NCBI RefSeq assembly: GCF_003062295.1
Contig: NZ_PYCN01000009.1
Location: 1 to 64,000 of the forward strand
Length of the DNA: 64,000 nucleotides
Source of the DNA: Bradyrhizobium algeriense
GTDB taxonomy: Bacteria > Pseudomonadota > Alphaproteobacteria > Rhizobiales > Xanthobacteraceae
Direction: 5' to 3'
In this document: piece by piece, positions 31,741 to 40,899 of the stretch
Position numbering within the stretch: position 1 is the first letter of the stretch
Layout: each line of letters begins with the position of its first letter
The notes under the pieces: model-generated
Database searches by the model: none
Told to the model about the DNA's origin: nothing
What the model saw: only the letters and a program-made list of their open reading frames with translations
Program-made: the position numbers and the translations under genes

Positions 31741-32020
31741 GTCTGCGCGAACTTTTTCAACGACCTCCACCCGGCAGCGCTGCCACGTGGCGTTCAGCAC
31801 CTTGGCGACGGCGACCTTGATGCTCTCGTAGGCGTCCCGAGATCACCAGCTTGACGCCGCGCAGACCCCGCCGGGCGAGCCTGCGCAGGAACGCCGTCCT
31901 CGGACGGGCCGACATCCATGCCGAGAACTCCGCGCCGGCCATCACTGTTGACGCCGATCGCGACGATCCCCGCGACCGAGACAATGCGCCCCGGCTGGCG
32001 CACCTTACGCCGTTACGTCC
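31741..32020 (-). pseudogene. IS256-family transposase fragment
   Basis: Legible in two frames: RQAGRIVSVAGIVAIGVNSDGRRGVLGMDVGPSEDG, then FLRRLARRGLRGVKLVISG and a frame giving a WQR-like segment. This is the central catalytic region of an IS256-type transposase of a different subgroup from the relic at 29-30 kb. Confidence 0.65.
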
Positions 32021-32384
32021 GAGGTAATGGATATTGGCACCTAACAATTTGAAATTACGTGATTTTCTTTCGCACCCTTGCCGATACCAACACAAATACC
32101 AACATCTCATCGTGCACCTAGCAGGAGGTAATATTCCGTTCGATCATCGAGACTCTCGTCCTGATGTCCCCTCTTCCCAGCACAAACTGCTCGAAGCCCG
32201 CATGACGGCCGAAGCACGCCAGCGCGTGCTTGAACCGGCGATTGGATGACTGCGGCAAGATCGCCGAGGGCGGGATCCAGCGCGAGCAACCCCAGCGACC
32301 AACCGATGCCGTCGGCATGTACGACGAGCAGGATTCGTCCCGTCGGGCTGTCATAGATGTTTTCTGTCACCTGCCCGGTGGCAC
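32021..32384. other. No recognisable gene
   Basis: A minus-strand frame (32107-32370, MTENIYDSPTGRILLVVHADG) is open but not recognised. It lies between a transposase fragment and an ATPase relic. Confidence 0.4.
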
Positions 32385-33165
32385 GGGCCGTCCTGTCCGA
32401 GAGCTACCGGAACGTCATTGCTGGCTCGATCTTCTTCGCGGCGGCGGTCAAGCAGAGCGGTCCGGCCCGCTTCATGGTGCTCGACGACATCACCTGAAGC
32501 TTCGACGGCGGCCACCAGTTTGCCTTGATGGAGGCATTGCGCACCAAGTTGCAGGCTTCAGCGGCAGCCGACGGCCTGCAATTCATCGTGCTCAGCCACG
32601 ACACGCTGCTGGAGAAGTATTTCGACAAGACGGCGAGCGAACAGGTGGGTTGGCATCACCAGCGCCTGCAAGGTGCAGCCCCGACGGGGAACGTGTACGC
32701 CAGCCAGCTCGATGCGAACCGGCTCAAGAATCTCGCGACGACGCATCTTCAGGCTGGGCAGGTGGACATCGCCAGCCGTTCGTACGGCAGTACCTGGAGT
32801 TCAAGCTGTCGCAGATCATCTCCAAGCTGAAGATTCTGGTGCCGCCCGACTATGCCATCCGGAGCGACAACAAGACTGTCGGGAATGCTCTCGACGCCAT
32901 CTCATCGGCCATCGACCTTTTCGACGGTGCCGGCAGACTCGTGCTGAGTGCGCAACAGAAGACAGACTTCCGCAACCAGCATGTCCCTGCGATTATCGCG
33001 AACTACGTCAGTCACTATGAGACAGGCGGTGGCACACCGATCAATGCCCACGTACTGCTTGGAGTACTCCAATCTGTGGACGATCTTGCCGAGTGCTTCC
33101 GTTACGATGACACCTCGAAGACACCGCCCGAGCGGAAGTGGTATCGGAATCTAGGACAACAGTAG
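32385..33165 (+). pseudogene. SMC/AAA-type ATPase C-terminal relic
   Basis: A frame reads LSESYRNVIAGSIFFAAAVKQSGPARFMVLDDIT, then a TGA stop, then SFDGGHQFALMEALRTKLQ and LQFIVLSHDTLLEKYFDK. This is the ABC-type Walker B (FMVLDDIT-SSFDGG) and switch His (LSHD) of an SMC/RecF-like ATPase. After a shift near 32790 it continues QYLEFKLSQIISKLKILVPPDYAIRSDNKTV to the end at 33165. The Walker A half is absent. ATPases of this type occur in anti-phage and plasmid-exclusion modules, so this could be debris of such a system. Confidence 0.65.
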
Positions 33166-33221
33166 CCGGACTGCTCCTCTCGGATAGCAACCCAGGGAGT
33201 TTAATGGCTGTATCCTGCGTT

Positions 33222-34148
33222 CTATCGCGTAACGAGGCCCGCCAGCAGGTCATACGTGTCAGCGTCTGAAATCTCATCTGGTTCCGGCGTGGCTGGCGCG
33301 CTATCAAACAGCAGAAGAGAGATTGATAGGCCCAGCCGCTGCGAAAATATCGTCAACTCACGGACGGGCCCGCTACTACGTTGGAACCCCCAGACATTTG
33401 CCTCCAGGGAAATCGGGGCCTCGGCGTTCCCTCTCTGAGCATCTGGTCCACGGGCAGCGATCGATAGAGTTGGAATTTCCATCCCGCTTGTAATGAATAT
33501 CCCCGATCTAAGTGCTCGTTCGCTGGCTCGCCCCCAAAGAGCAAACCCGTCACGAGCGACAACCATCGCCGCTCGCAGGTCTGTGAAGTCGATCCATTTG
33601 CGGACCGCGGCCAATAGAGAAACACCGTAGCGATTGGTGACATGATTCAAAAGCGACCGCGTGATCTGCCTGCCGCTCACTTGCTGGCGGTAATCGTCGA
33701 TCGGCATCAGCAGAAACGACGCAAAGGTGTCTGCTTCTTCCTCGCGCTCTCTGTCTGACTCCTTCCATTTGTTGCTCTGCAAAGGCGAGCATTCGAAGTC
33801 CAGGCCTATCGGGCTCGCGCCGTTCGCGTAGTCGGCCGCCGTCAATGGCCGGCGGTGCATGACGTAGTGCCCGAACTCGTGCGCCAACGTGAAGCGTTCC
33901 CGGCCTGGATATCGCGTCGTCGTATTGAAGAGGATTCGCCACGCCGGCTTCTTCCGGCTGGCGCGCAGCATGCCCTCGAACCCGTTGATTTCGATCCCCT
34001 CGATTCGGCTGATGGGATCTTCGACGTTCTTCGAAACCTCCATGGCAAGGGCTTTGACGTCCACGGGGAAACGGTCTTCACCAAGAACCGTTCGCAGCAG
34101 GACGGAAAAGTCGTTCGCTGCCTTTTTGGGCCGCTTCGATAAATGCAT
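33222..34148 (-). CDS. ImmA/IrrE-family metallo-endopeptidase
   Basis: A protein of 308 residues. The zinc motif is FTLAHEFGHYVMH near residue 92, followed by a downstream acid in EEEADTFASFLLMP. These are the hallmarks of ImmA/IrrE proteases, which cleave a partner repressor. The ATG at 34148 overlaps the stop of an upstream XRE fragment by one base (TGATG), the classic repressor-protease pair. The C-terminal 150 residues (WIDFTDLRAAMVVARDG onward) resemble the extended domain common in mobile-element ImmA proteins. Its partner is now truncated, so the pair is probably not functional as a switch. Confidence 0.82.
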   Translation of the reverse strand: MHLSKRPKKAANDFSVLLRTVLGEDRFPVDVKALAMEVSKNVEDPISRIEGIEINGFEGMLRASRKKPAWRILFNTTTRYPGRERFTLAHEFGHYVMHRRPLTAADYANGASPIGLDFECSPLQSNKWKESDREREEEADTFASFLLMPIDDYRQQVSGRQITRSLLNHVTNRYGVSLLAAVRKWIDFTDLRAAMVVARDGFALWGRASERALRSGIFITSGMEIPTLSIAARGPDAQRGNAEAPISLEANVWGFQRSSGPVRELTIFSQRLGLSISLLLFDSAPATPEPDEISDADTYDLLAGLVTR

Positions 34149-34262
34149 CAATCGTCCTCATCGTCGAGGATCTTCAACATCTCGCGCAGGCGCTCCTTGC
34201 TTCGTGGATTCATGCGCTGATACTTCCGAAAGAACGCCGTATCGGTTGCGTCCTCCTGCGGC
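34148..34262 (-). pseudogene. C-terminal fragment of an XRE-type repressor
   Basis: Only about 37 codons remain: EDATDTAFFRKYQRMNPRSKERLREMLKILDDED and stop, the usual tail of XRE regulators paired with ImmA. The DNA-binding domain is gone; sequence beyond 34262 is unrelated. Confidence 0.6.
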
Positions 34263-34265
34263 TAT

Positions 34266-34757
34266 TCGAAAATCGCAACGGCGATCGCCAAGGTCTTCGT
34301 CGAGGAAACTAAGGATGCAATGTTTGGTGATCCTCAGAAAAGCACAGGCGAGTTGGCAACGGCGGTCGATGTGTCGGAAGACGACATCGAAGACGCATTG
34401 CATGAGCTGCGCGACCTGGTGACGGTCAGTTTCGACCGTGTTCTCCCAAAGGCGGATCTCTTCGCCACGTTCGACAAACACTTCATGGAATGGTCGCCCC
34501 AGGAGGACGCACTGCGGATTGCGGCTGACCTCGTCAATGATCCGTCGATGCCGATTGATACCGGACAGGGTCGCTCAGCGCTATGGGTGGGAACCGAGGC
34601 GGATGAACCCGGCACTGGCCTACCTTTTGGCGAGAAAGCTGATCGTCGACTATCAGGTGCTTGCCAGTCAGTTCAACTCGATCCGTATCGTGAAGACGGA
34701 CGCCACACGCCGCTTCGTAAAAAGCCGAAGCTGATTGAGGTCGCAGTCACAAAGTAG
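34266..34757 (+). pseudogene. Hypothetical protein fragment, frameshifted
   Basis: The frame reads KIATAIAKVFVEETKDAMF, STGELATAVDVSEDDIEDALHELRDLVTVSFDRVLP and LFATFDKHFMEWSPQEDALRIAADL. A one-base shift near 34566 continues as VAQRYGWEPRRMNPALAYLLARKLIVDYQVLASQ to about 34734. It looks like a helical, winged-helix-like protein. The 5' end is cut at the junction with the XRE fragment. Function unknown. Confidence 0.45.
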
Positions 34758-35091
34758 CCATTCGGTCGAGAGACTCGAATAGCCGCACCTAGCGCGATGG
34801 AGGCGCGGCAAAACCTGCTGGATTACGACCTACAGAACCTGATCCCCAAAACCAATCCCTGGGAGGTTTGCAATCAACTGTCTGGATAATATTGTCATTT
34901 CAGTCGGTTAAGGCTGATTTTCAGGCGTCATTTTGGAGGGCTATAGCGTAAACGTAGTTATCATCATCGCCCGGTGCGGCGCGACAATACTAGAGTGTTT
35001 ATTTCACTCAAGTTTTTGCTTGGCGCTCGCGCTTCCTGATCTCTCTGAAAACCCAGTCCGTCACAGCCCTGTCACAGCTGGACGGAAAAAC
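34758..35091. other. No recognisable gene
   Basis: Intergenic sequence before the integrase relic; possibly its former attachment region. No tRNA-like sequence was seen. Confidence 0.4.
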
Positions 35092-35550
35092 ATGCCAACG
35101 ATCCGAAAAAGAGGCCAGACGTGGCAAGCGCAGGTGCGCCGCGCTGGCTATCCCGCCTTGTCAAAATCCTTCGCGACCCGCGCCGACGCCATTGCTTGGG
35201 CACGTGAGAAGGAGCGATCAATTGATCGGGCGGAACTGCCCACCGACATCAAGGAGATGAGAAAGCTAACGATCGCTGATCTGCTGAAGCGGTACGAGCA
35301 GTAGATCACGCCAAGGAAGCGAGGGGCCGTCTTTGAGCGGTCGCGCATTCGCCAGCTATTGGCCCACGGGATGTCCCAAACAAGCCTGAGCAATCTGTAG
35401 GGCGCAACGGTCAGCCAGTATCGCGACGACCGGCTCAAGCTGGTCAATGCGCCGTCAGTGCGCCGCGAGCTGGTCATCCTTCGTCATGCATTCGAGGTTG
35501 CGAGACGCGAGTGGGGCCTTCCGATCAGGGAGAACCCCTTCAAATATATA
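35092..35550 (+). pseudogene. Tyrosine integrase N-terminal relic with two in-frame stops
   Basis: ATG at 35092: MPTIRKRGQTWQAQVRRAGY, SKSFATRADAIAWAREKE and TIADLLKRYEQ, then TAG (35302). The frame continues (ITPRKRGAVFERSRIRQLLAHGM) to another TAG near 35398, then APSVRRELVILRHAFEVARREWGLP. This is the arm-binding plus core-binding region of a phage-type integrase. The catalytic domain is missing; unrelated sequence starts near 35560. Confidence 0.8.
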
Positions 35551-35574
35551 CGACTGGCCTCGCACGCGCGAAGA

Positions 35575-36172
35575 TAGGCGCTCCGGGCCTTGAACTCGAA
35601 GACACCTTTTCTAGTCACTGAGGAGCCGCTACCCGGTGCACGCCAGTACGTTTGCTTCTGGTCTTGCTTTGAAAGGAAATCGAAGAAATCGCGCATCATC
35701 CAATCGTGGTACACGAATGACTTGTCGCGGTACTGGTAATTCTCAATGAACTGATAGCCGAGAGTGTCGACCAACATCCCGCTCATTGGCACGTCGCAGT
35801 GTTTGCACCAGACGCGGCTCATGCGAGCCAGATATTTCATATTCTTGTTGGTCGCTTCGCTTCTCTTGGAGATCGCCGCAATTTCTGCTCGCGGATTGCA
35901 AACCTTCCAACTACCCCCGTCGTTCGCGTTCGGATAGGTGAAGCTATCGCTGTCTTTGTTCTCGAAAACCGGCAACACCCCAAAGGTCAAACCGTCTGTG
36001 AATGTGATGACGACGACTTGGCCATCGCCGAAACTTTCGGAGGTGCTGTAGGTCTTCTGAATTGATTTCTTGACCGCTTGGAGCAGTGCCGACTGACCGT
36101 TCGTCTGATATGCTTTGTACTTGTGATATTCAGCGTTTGGCAGAATGAACGCGATGTCGAGATCGCTTATTC
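35575..36172 (-). pseudogene. SMODS-type CD-NTase (CBASS cyclase) relic
   Basis: Reading down from 36172: SDLDIAFILPNAEYHKYKAY, SALLQAVKKSIQKTY, DGQVVVITFTDGLTFGVLPVFENKD, YPNANDGGSWKVCNPRAEI and KNMKYLARMSRVWCKHCDVPMSGMLVDTL. This is the SMODS nucleotidyltransferase layout, with the metal-binding DLDIAF block intact but the preceding GS motif and N terminus lost. The C terminus runs into the antisense of the integrase relic near 35575. One shift lies at 36150. It is debris of a cyclic-oligonucleotide (CBASS) defence locus; no effector gene remains. Confidence 0.7.
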
Positions 36173-36317
36173 ACCAATTTAGAAGCCCACCTCCATGCGA
36201 CCAAGTTCCTCCGCCATGCATCTATTCTCGGAGATCGAGGAACACCCCACCGATAGCCTGTAACAATTGAAACAACAATCGCGCGCACTTCCGTCATTTC
36301 GGTAGTGTTTGCGGCCA

Positions 36318-38045
36318 TCAGGACGTCATACGCAACTCCTGCGTCGTCTCAAGAGCGCACCGAGTGGAGTAATCAAAGGGCAGGAATGCCGCGAAGCGCT
36401 TCTCCGCAAACGCAATTTCACCAAGCATCGACATGGTCAGTTGTAAATTGACCAAAGTATCCGCCCCCGGCGCGTACCCTGAAGGTAGGACGTCGAATGG
36501 CATCCCCTCTCCGTCACGCGCCAGCTCGGTCGCCAGACTGCGGAGCGGACCGGTCATGTGCCTACGCGCCGCATTATGAAACCGCCCGCCACGCCTGTAC
36601 GACTGATCAAGCAACATACACACAATCCAGTAGTGCAAATTACCAAGATGCCTCAGCGCGGGGTGTTTGTGGTGCGGGATCGGTTCGCCCGTTAACGGCA
36701 AACCGCTCGTCACGAACAGCTTGAATGCCGGGTAGTCGCGATTTGCCGGATCCCAGACCTCAAGACCCGGCAGCGCGGGATGCGTGCCATCAAACAACGA
36801 GCGAAAGAATTCGAAGTGTTCGCTTTCTCCTTCTTCTCGCACCTCTTCGAGCCGGCGTTGCCAAAGCCCAAAGTCAATGAGACGCGGATGACGCATCCGC
36901 AATTGATCGAGAACCGCTTCGATTTTGTGATAGAGCGAGCCAACCCGGTTTGGGCGAGTGGTACCCAGCACCTTGTACAGGCGCTCCACGAAGAGCTTAT
37001 CTTCCTCATTCGTCTGCGCATCCGGGTCAACTGCTCGAGCGGATGCTTCAACATAAACGTATTTCGCAATGGTTTCCAAACTCAATGCCTCAAGCTTGAA
37101 ATCGAACGGATAAATCTCTTGTTCATAGGGGAACTGTTGTCGGCCAAGATGTGGCGCGACGCCGAGTGCGAAAAGTAGATTATTCACAACATCCAAATGG
37201 ACCATCTCTTCAATCGCTACGCCGAGCACATGAAGGGGACGGCCTCCGTATCTGTGGCTTGGCCAACCTGCCAGGGCCGCATATTGAGGTGTTTTGATCG
37301 AGAACGCAGCGAACAAGTATTGGACAAGTAGGGAGTGTTCGATTTCGGCCGCATCGCGCAACAATCTGATAAGTTCGAGCAATGGGTTGTCAAAGAGCGG
37401 GACGTACCGAAGTGCGTCTTGAGTATCGGAAGACAACGTTTCGCGGAGCGGCATTTCTGTCGACAGAAAGCGATCCCTTGAAACAGCCGCTCCGAAATGC
37501 GCAGAGATCGACGACGGCGTGTCCAAGGACTTCTTTTTGGCATAAGACGCGACGACCTGCGTGATTGCACTGCGGTACCGAGCGTAGCCCGTGCATCGAC
37601 ACAAGTTATGGCCCGTTACCGCTTCGACGACTGTGTCGAGATCCTGCCCCTCAAGACTCGCCATTTGCTCGCAAGCAACCACACCAGCCAACACAAATCC
37701 GGCGCTGCAGAACCCGCATTGCATGGCATCGTGGTGAAGAATTGCGTCCTGGATTGGATGAAGTTGTTCGCCCGCTGCGACACCCTCGATAGTAGTTACC
37801 TCCCACCCGTTCACATGACGCAGGCTAATCATGCACGATTGCTTCGTTGTGGGTGGTTCTGTCGGCGAATGCCGAACCAATACCGTGCATGCTCGACATT
37901 CCCCGATACTACAGCCGATGCGGGTTCCGGTAAGACCGACGACTTCGCGAAGGTAGTGCGCGAGATGCATGTCGGCAGGTGCATCTCCAAGGTCATGAAG
38001 CTCACCATTGATAACGAGGCTGACATCGGTGGTTTTTCTAAGCAC
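36318..38045 (-). CDS. [2Fe-2S] oxidoreductase small subunit fused to a VioB-type ferritin-like domain
   Basis: A protein of 575 residues made of two normally separate parts. Residues 1-170 are a xanthine-oxidase-family iron-sulfur subunit with both clusters: Cys45, Cys50, Cys53 and Cys71 (GCSIGECRAC), then Cys110, Cys113, Cys149 and Cys151 (QCGFC, LCRCTGY). After a linker, residues 220-500 are a ferritin-like fold of the VioB/RebD-associated type, with metal-binding EIEH (236-237) and EEMVH (279-283). The start overlaps the molybdopterin subunit gene by 8 bases, so the two are coupled. In known enzymes the small subunit passes electrons from the molybdenum site to FAD or a cytochrome. Here a di-iron domain may be the acceptor or a second catalytic site. 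No FAD subunit is nearby. Confidence 0.83.
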   Translation of the reverse strand: MLRKTTDVSLVINGELHDLGDAPADMHLAHYLREVVGLTGTRIGCSIGECRACTVLVRHSPTEPPTTKQSCMISLRHVNGWEVTTIEGVAAGEQLHPIQDAILHHDAMQCGFCSAGFVLAGVVACEQMASLEGQDLDTVVEAVTGHNLCRCTGYARYRSAITQVVASYAKKKSLDTPSSISAHFGAAVSRDRFLSTEMPLRETLSSDTQDALRYVPLFDNPLLELIRLLRDAAEIEHSLLVQYLFAAFSIKTPQYAALAGWPSHRYGGRPLHVLGVAIEEMVHLDVVNNLLFALGVAPHLGRQQFPYEQEIYPFDFKLEALSLETIAKYVYVEASARAVDPDAQTNEEDKLFVERLYKVLGTTRPNRVGSLYHKIEAVLDQLRMRHPRLIDFGLWQRRLEEVREEGESEHFEFFRSLFDGTHPALPGLEVWDPANRDYPAFKLFVTSGLPLTGEPIPHHKHPALRHLGNLHYWIVCMLLDQSYRRGGRFHNAARRHMTGPLRSLATELARDGEGMPFDVLPSGYAPGADTLVNLQLTMSMLGEIAFAEKRFAAFLPFDYSTRCALETTQELRMTS

Positions 38046-40713
38046 CTGGACGGCTCCGGATTTTCAGGTCTTTGTATCTGATCGGTAGCGCAGAAGGCCA
38101 AGCGTCTTCATCGTGATGTCCCAGAGCGTGCCCTATTGCGTTTGCGATCGCCGGAGCGACTGTCGTCATCGTAATTTCACCGGCCCCCTTATGGCGAATG
38201 TTAGCCTGCAGCTCGTTCAGCGCACCGCCTTCAGGAAGAGGTAACAGAACCGTTTCTAGATCTATCGCAATAACATCCGATGCTCGAGGAACCATGTATC
38301 GATCAAAGTTTACAAACCGGTCCTGACCGCTTGCTGGCGGCAACTGCTCAAAAAGTGCATGAGCCAGTCCCATTTGGAATCCACCTTCAACCTGGCCGTG
38401 GAGGATCGTCGCCGTGATTGCATCGCCAGCATCCAGGAATGAGACCGCAGCCGTAACCCGCAAACTTTCCGACTTTGGGTCAATTTGCACGACCACTAGG
38501 TGGCCGCCGGCTGCGTACGCCGAACGGGGGACTCGTGTCTTTCCAACAGCCGAGTGCGCTGGCGGGAAAATTGGATCGCCTTGAGTTGGCACCAGGGTGG
38601 CTTGGCAGGTCGCTTCCTTGGCAAAGCCAAGGGCATCAATAAAAGATGTGAAAGACCGCTCCCCGTCCATGAAAGTGGCCCGAGACCAGCCGTTCGAGAA
38701 GTAACCATGCGCAATTGCGAAACGCGGGGCGCTAGTCCTATCAAGGTGTGCGGCGATCGTACTGAGCGACACGGGCTTGCCTTCGCCGACGTGGAAGCCA
38801 TCCGAACGCCAAGCATCGAAGAGGTCTTCGTCCGAAGTATCGAAGTTAACCAGTTCGCGTATCCCGGGAAAGATCTTGAGCCTGATCAATGCGTCGCAGG
38901 CTTGGCGCAAGACGTGAACATGGAAAAATGCGGTCTTCGATGCAGCCGTAGCCTGATGGCCATAAGTCGTCCCCTTCGCGATCAGCTGTTCTGCGAAGGA
39001 AACGAAAGGCTCTGCGTTGCCCAGCGACACATCGGCGGGAGCCCGGAATGTGTCAGCGGCGACTTTTCCTAGAGACCGGCGTGCTCCTTGACCTAGGTCT
39101 ACAGATTGGCTCCAGACCGTTATCTGCCCGTCGAGTTCGAGCTGCACTGCAGCATATTGGCTATCTCCGCTTGTTCCGTAGGCTTCCATGCAACCGGCAA
39201 AGCCGACGCCACAATAGAGGCCTCTTGCCGCTCCTTCTCTTCGGATTTCGTCACGATTCTTCCACAGGTGGTGTTCGGCAGCTCTGTCACAGACTTCCGC
39301 ATTGGCGACATGGAAGCAGAGCGGGGTACCTGCTATGTCGCGATCTGCTTTTTGCGGATCCGAATCGTATTGCAGAACATTCTGACGGCGAACGCCGATA
39401 GGATCGCGATTGAGCTTTAGAGTAGCAAGCTTGTCGATGGCCGTTTCAATGTTGAAAACGACCTGTGGAATTCCGAAGCCTCGCATCGAGCCTACGATAG
39501 GAACGGGGCGTCGTGTAACTACACCATTCGCACTGACTTTGTTGAATCTGTAGAATCCCGTCGCGTGAAGGGCCCCTAACTGCATCACAGGCGTGCTGAG
39601 ATTAAGCTCAGCACCACCTTCGAATACAAAGTGAACAAGCGCTCGATCAAGCGAGCCATCTGGCTTGGCTGATATCAACGTGTGAACGCCGGAGCCATGC
39701 CGTTTTAACCCGGCCTGAAATTGCTCGAACCTGTCATATGCCAGCCTGACGGGGCGATCTGATAAAGCTGCGGCAAAGGCCAATTGGACAACGAACGGCG
39801 ACTTATCACGGCCGCCGAAGCCGCCCCCGAGGTCGACACTGAGGATTTTGACATCGCGTATAGCAGGATTGTCTAGGCCGGCAGCAACAGCCTTGCGAAT
39901 GTCTTTTAAATCAGCATAAGGCGCTTGGGTCCCAACCAGCATTGTAAGTGTGCCGTTTTGGACCCCCGCTAGGCCAGTCTCCGGTTCGAGGAAAGCAGGA
40001 TCAACTTGCTGCGTGAAGGTCGTCGTCTCAACGCAGAATTCTCCGGGCGCCATTTTCAACAGTTCTTCGTATATCGCATTGGCGACCGGATCATGCACGT
40101 CCGCCCGAGTAAATTGGTCTTTCTCGAGCCGAAGGTGCCCGTGGTCGAACTGACTTGATAGTTGATGTTGTGAGAGAGACAGCAGGTAGTGCTGCGTCGA
40201 TAGTATTGCGGGGGCAATCAACAATCGCCAGTCTGTTAACAGCTCCGCAGTCGACCGTTCATCGGCAATTGGAGTTGGGGTACCGTAGCTTACGATGCCG
40301 CGGTCCTCCCGCAATTCCTGTGCTGCTCTACGGAAGGTCAGGAAATCTTGAAACAGAAGAATCGCCAGAGGCTGGCTTAGGTACTGCGGTACTCGGTTCG
40401 GCGGGCATAGCTGCAACATTCCTGCGCCCGTTGCCGTGCCGGCTGTGTTGTCCAAACCGTGCTCCGCCAGGGTATCAGCTGTGATCGTGCGAAAAGGCTG
40501 ATTCTGTGGGCCAAGGCGTTCAACGTTCAGGCGGACGAAGGGACGGTCAATGAAGGCTGTACGGATAATCAGTGCATGGGCACATTCATCAGGCCAACCA
40601 AGCTGCTGAGCGATATCCTTCACCCGAAAATCGCTAGCGAAGACTTTCCCTCCGGTGATCTTCGCCTTGCGCAAGTCGGACTCGGCAGCGAATGGTGCAA
40701 CTTCAGGTCTCAT
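38038..40713 (-). CDS. Xanthine dehydrogenase-family molybdopterin-binding subunit
   Basis: A protein of 891 residues. The N-terminal a/b-hammerhead begins RKAKITGGKVFASDF. The molybdenum-cofactor domain has KILSVDLGGGFGGRDK, the substrate-pocket loop GSMRGFGIPQVVFNIE, WSQSVDLGQGARRS, and near the C terminus KGAGEITMTTVAPAIANAI, whose Glu is the expected catalytic base. The RGFG loop is like xanthine and aldehyde dehydrogenases rather than CO dehydrogenase. Residues 120-220 hold a less usual insertion. It is encoded with the [2Fe-2S]::ferritin-like gene and follows the TPR gene by 186 bp. Substrate unknown. Confidence 0.85.
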   Translation of the reverse strand: MRPEVAPFAAESDLRKAKITGGKVFASDFRVKDIAQQLGWPDECAHALIIRTAFIDRPFVRLNVERLGPQNQPFRTITADTLAEHGLDNTAGTATGAGMLQLCPPNRVPQYLSQPLAILLFQDFLTFRRAAQELREDRGIVSYGTPTPIADERSTAELLTDWRLLIAPAILSTQHYLLSLSQHQLSSQFDHGHLRLEKDQFTRADVHDPVANAIYEELLKMAPGEFCVETTTFTQQVDPAFLEPETGLAGVQNGTLTMLVGTQAPYADLKDIRKAVAAGLDNPAIRDVKILSVDLGGGFGGRDKSPFVVQLAFAAALSDRPVRLAYDRFEQFQAGLKRHGSGVHTLISAKPDGSLDRALVHFVFEGGAELNLSTPVMQLGALHATGFYRFNKVSANGVVTRRPVPIVGSMRGFGIPQVVFNIETAIDKLATLKLNRDPIGVRRQNVLQYDSDPQKADRDIAGTPLCFHVANAEVCDRAAEHHLWKNRDEIRREGAARGLYCGVGFAGCMEAYGTSGDSQYAAVQLELDGQITVWSQSVDLGQGARRSLGKVAADTFRAPADVSLGNAEPFVSFAEQLIAKGTTYGHQATAASKTAFFHVHVLRQACDALIRLKIFPGIRELVNFDTSDEDLFDAWRSDGFHVGEGKPVSLSTIAAHLDRTSAPRFAIAHGYFSNGWSRATFMDGERSFTSFIDALGFAKEATCQATLVPTQGDPIFPPAHSAVGKTRVPRSAYAAGGHLVVVQIDPKSESLRVTAAVSFLDAGDAITATILHGQVEGGFQMGLAHALFEQLPPASGQDRFVNFDRYMVPRASDVIAIDLETVLLPLPEGGALNELQANIRHKGAGEITMTTVAPAIANAIGHALGHHDEDAWPSALPIRYKDLKIRSRPGA

Positions 40714-40899
40714 TCGGACCTCGGGTTAATCGTTGCCGCTCTTTTGCTTGGCGTTTCGACCGCGGCTAAAGAGGAATGTGGTAGTACGCAAAAACAACGC
40801 TGCTGACGCGACGAGTCCACTCCAGCTTGCTCGAAGGCTTGGCTCGGGAATTTTTTTGTCATCGACGTTAATTCGTTCTTTTTGTGAGGCACTGCGTGC

